From positions 1 to 64,000 of the forward strand of contig PHDU01000022.1 of NCBI GenBank assembly GCA_002842755.1: 64,000 bases of DNA. Reading direction: 5' to 3'. This document shows, piece after piece, positions 61,567 through 64,000 of this stretch. A model generated the notes under the pieces. It made no database searches and was not told where the DNA came from. It saw nothing but the letters and a program-made list of their open reading frames with translations. Made by a program: the position numbers and the translations under genes. Origin of the DNA: Bacteroidetes bacterium HGW-Bacteroidetes-1. Its GTDB lineage: Bacteria > Bacteroidota > Bacteroidia > Bacteroidales > F082. Within the stretch, counting starts at the first letter, position 1. Every line of letters starts with the position of its first letter.

Positions 61567-64000
61567 TTGAAAGCGAGGGTTACATATATTTTGCTTCTTA
61601 TTTTTGAAATTCTTTTTACCTCTGGTCAAAAGATGCCGGAAAAAGGCGTGCCTTTGATACAAAACTACACACCGGTACATTATCAAAATATGGGAAAGGT
61701 TTGGGATATTAAGTCTTCTGAAAGTGGAATTGTTTATATGGCAGCTGATAAAGGATTGATTGAATATGACGGAAAAATCTGGAACACTTTTAAAGGCAGT
61801 AAGGGTTTTACGCGTTCTTTGCTTCTTGTGAATGATTCTACTATTTATACGGGTTCTGATTTAGATTTTGGAATTTGGCGGAAAAACAGATATCAAGCCT
61901 TTGAATACACTTCGCTGTACCCGTTCAAAGAAGATGTCAACGATTTTATTGAAGAGTTCTGGGATGTACATCAACTAAATGATAAAATAATTTTTGTTTC
62001 ATTTCAAAATTTATATATATATAAAGATCAGCAACTTACTAGAATTTCTGCACCATATAAGTTTACTGCAAGCTTTGTTGATCATGACACATTATTTTTT
62101 GTAGATGAAAGAGATGGGCTCTTGATTTTTGATGGCTTTTCTCTGAATCAGTTTTTTAATCACCCTGTTGAAAACAGTTTAGATATTTTGGGAATAGGTC
62201 AAAATAAGCAAGGATTAGTATTGGTTACTAAAAATTCAGGTCTTTATTCCTATTCTGGAGGAAAGTTAAAGGTTTTGAATAATGATTTTTCGAATAAGTT
62301 GAAAGTTGCCAAAGTTTTCAGTTTTGAGCCAATTGGAAACTCTTATTTAGCCTTTGGTACAGTTCTTAAAGGTTTGTATATTACTGATTTAAAAGGTAAT
62401 ATTATCCATCATATTAACAAGCATAAAGGGCTACCCAATAGTACTATTTTAAGTTTACATTACAGTCCAGCAGGAAAGTTGTGGATGGGAATGGACTATG
62501 GTGTATCAGCAATTGATCTCAAAAATAAACTGACCTATTTTTATGATTACACCGGAGATTTTGGAACAGCTTATACCGCCTTGGTAAAGGATGAAATCTT
62601 TTACTTAGGAACCAACCAAGGCTTATATCGATCGAGATGGATTGACTTAAATAACGATGCCGAATTTAATAGGTTTCAGCTTGTCCCTGGAACCGAGGGG
62701 CAGGTTTGGTCACTAATGAATGTTGATAACACTTTGTTTATCGGGCACGATCAGGGATTATTTACTTTAAAAGAAAATGCTGTTCAAAAAATAAGTGATC
62801 ACCATGGGTTTTGGACAGTTTTACCTTATCAGAATTATTTATTGACAGGAAATTATAAAGGCATCTTAATTTTTGAAAAAAAAGAAAACATTTGGACTTT
62901 TCTAAAAAAAATGGATCTAATATTGGGTTCGTGCAATCAATTAATCATTGAAAAAGAGAATATTTTGTGGGTAAATATTCCAAACTTTGGTTTTATCAGG
63001 GCTGTTCTTGACGAGAATCTATCCCCTGAGGAAAGATTGATATTTCCAGCTGAGGATTTTGATGGTAATAATTTGTATCTGAGAAAGAGCAATGATGAAA
63101 TACAAGTCATTACTGATAAGTTTCAATATACTTACAATTCAACGGATAAGAAATTTTCAGATAAGACTAAAATTACAAACGATTCTAAATTAAATGGTTT
63201 ATTGTCAGTCGTGTATCAAAATACTAATCTACATGCTGATTATGAGTTTTATTCTATCTACAACGGTTTTGCACTAAAATATCTTAGGCAAAGTGAAAAA
63301 CAAAATCCGATTAAGTTCACATTGATTCCGAAAAAAATTGAAGCTTTTAATAATGATGAAAAACTATTGCTTTTTCCTGATGCAACAGTCCCTTACGATA
63401 TGAATCACATCAACGTTGAATTTATTGTTCCAAATCAAGACGATGTATTGTATCAGTACAAATTCAAGGACGGTGATAAATGGAGTGAATGGGTTACTGA
63501 CAACACGTTTACTTTTTTAAGTTTAAAGCATGGATCGCACAGCCTTATTGTAAGAGCCTCTTTACATGGAAAAATTACAGATGAAAAGGTAATATCATTC
63601 CGTATAGCTACACCATGGTATCGCTCGTGGTACGCTTACCTGACTTATGTTCTGTTGATTGTTTTGGCATTTTACTTCACACGTGTCTTGCAAATAATAT
63701 CTTTAAAGAGACAAAAGAAGTTATTCTTAATCAAAGAGAAAAACACGCTGCAAATGCAAGCCGAAAAATTCCGTAATGAAATTGTGCTTTTGGAGAAGGA
63801 ACGTATAAAAATGGAATATGATCAAATTAAAGAACAATTAAAAATTAAAACTATTGAATTGGCAAACAAAGCTAAAGATAATGAGGATAAAAACCGCTTA
63901 CTCGTTATTCTGAAAGACAAATGCAATATGGTTCAAAAAGATCCTTCGACATCAAAAATCAGGTGGAATGAAATGCAGCGATTATTAGACTCCTATCTAA
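61567..64000 (+). CDS. Propeller/Y_Y_Y sensor regulator (partial, runs off the right edge)
   Basis: Open to the end of the window (811 codons visible). The only start that gives an export signal is TTG 61567, yielding M-KARVTYILLLIFEILFTSGQ; the first ATG (61631) would remove it. A two-component-type beta-propeller follows (about 40-590; repeated VWDIKSS, GLIEYDGKIWNTF, GLPNSTILSLH), then a Y_Y_Y domain (about 610-680; YQYKFKDGDKWSEW and RIATPWYRSWYAYL), one transmembrane helix (about 690-708) and a cytoplasmic coiled coil. In the best-known relatives of this coil type a LuxR-type helix-turn-helix ends the protein instead of a kinase; that part lies outside the window (inference). It probably senses glucan fragments and controls the locus upstream. 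Confidence 0.85.
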   Translation, partial: MKARVTYILLLIFEILFTSGQKMPEKGVPLIQNYTPVHYQNMGKVWDIKSSESGIVYMAADKGLIEYDGKIWNTFKGSKGFTRSLLLVNDSTIYTGSDLDFGIWRKNRYQAFEYTSLYPFKEDVNDFIEEFWDVHQLNDKIIFVSFQNLYIYKDQQLTRISAPYKFTASFVDHDTLFFVDERDGLLIFDGFSLNQFFNHPVENSLDILGIGQNKQGLVLVTKNSGLYSYSGGKLKVLNNDFSNKLKVAKVFSFEPIGNSYLAFGTVLKGLYITDLKGNIIHHINKHKGLPNSTILSLHYSPAGKLWMGMDYGVSAIDLKNKLTYFYDYTGDFGTAYTALVKDEIFYLGTNQGLYRSRWIDLNNDAEFNRFQLVPGTEGQVWSLMNVDNTLFIGHDQGLFTLKENAVQKISDHHGFWTVLPYQNYLLTGNYKGILIFEKKENIWTFLKKMDLILGSCNQLIIEKENILWVNIPNFGFIRAVLDENLSPEERLIFPAEDFDGNNLYLRKSNDEIQVITDKFQYTYNSTDKKFSDKTKITNDSKLNGLLSVVYQNTNLHADYEFYSIYNGFALKYLRQSEKQNPIKFTLIPKKIEAFNNDEKLLLFPDATVPYDMNHINVEFIVPNQDDVLYQYKFKDGDKWSEWVTDNTFTFLSLKHGSHSLIVRASLHGKITDEKVISFRIATPWYRSWYAYLTYVLLIVLAFYFTRVLQIISLKRQKKLFLIKEKNTLQMQAEKFRNEIVLLEKERIKMEYDQIKEQLKIKTIELANKAKDNEDKNRLLVILKDKCNMVQKDPSTSKIRWNEMQRLLDSYL

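Overview
The window comes from a Bacteroidota bacterium, probably an anaerobic or facultative member of the Bacteroidales/Marinilabiliales side of the phylum (inference). The signs are: signal peptides ending in FAQ or Q; a C-terminal type IX secretion sorting domain; propeller-type one-protein sensor regulators; several matches to the Bacteroidota promoter box TAnnTTTG; almost no Shine-Dalgarno sequences; and a low G+C, A-rich intergenic style. A glycyl-radical dehydratase with its activase points to anaerobic metabolism.

Layout. 0-3.7 kb (minus): a glycyl-radical enzyme closely resembling trans-4-hydroxy-L-proline dehydratase (HypD) and its radical-SAM activase, preceded by a striking 20-bp LacI-type operator palindrome. 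4.2-6.3 kb: transketolase. 6.7-24.8 kb: a signalling island. It starts with a TonB-dependent receptor and a YfiR-domain sensor kinase and continues through nine almost contiguous plus-strand genes (receivers, receiver-kinase fusions, a MEDS-domain protein, two PAS proteins without a kinase domain, and a BvgS-like periplasmic-binding-domain kinase). Another receiver, a REC-PAS-kinase-REC hybrid and a divergent TPR kinase follow. 25.0-28.2 kb: housekeeping genes mnmE and an ABC-F ATPase. 28.4-36.3 kb: the envelope pair alpha-2-macroglobulin plus penicillin-binding protein 1C. 36.4 kb: tRNA-Arg(ACG) with a clear promoter and terminator. 36.9-42.3 kb: a five-gene Lol-like export system (LolA-like carrier, two FtsX/LolE-type permeases, LolD-like ATPase, outer-membrane barrel). 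42.3-43.2 kb: a broken IS200/RAYT-type transposase among small 5-3-5 palindromes.

43.2-61.5 kb is a beta-glucan (laminarin-like, beta-1,3 with beta-1,6 branches) utilisation locus without SusC/SusD. It encodes a TIM-barrel glycosidase apparently fused to an outer-membrane beta-barrel, two carbohydrate-binding-type proteins sharing one repeated domain (one a lipoprotein, one carrying a T9SS tail), a GH16 endoglucanase lipoprotein, a GH149/GH161-like beta-1,3-glucan phosphorylase, two GPH-family sugar transporters, a GH17 and a GH30 lipoprotein, and two overlapping cytoplasmic GH17-like genes. A LacI-type operator and an 11-bp tandem repeat sit in front of it. The window ends inside a propeller/Y_Y_Y sensor regulator (61.6 kb onward) that probably controls the locus.

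Working model (inference): surface GH16 and binding proteins capture and cut the glucan; the barrel-glycosidase fusion may replace SusC as entry route or act as surface enzyme; periplasmic GH30 and GH17 debranch and trim; the MFS proteins import short oligosaccharides; the phosphorylase releases glucose-1-phosphate and the cytoplasmic GH17-like enzymes process the rest.
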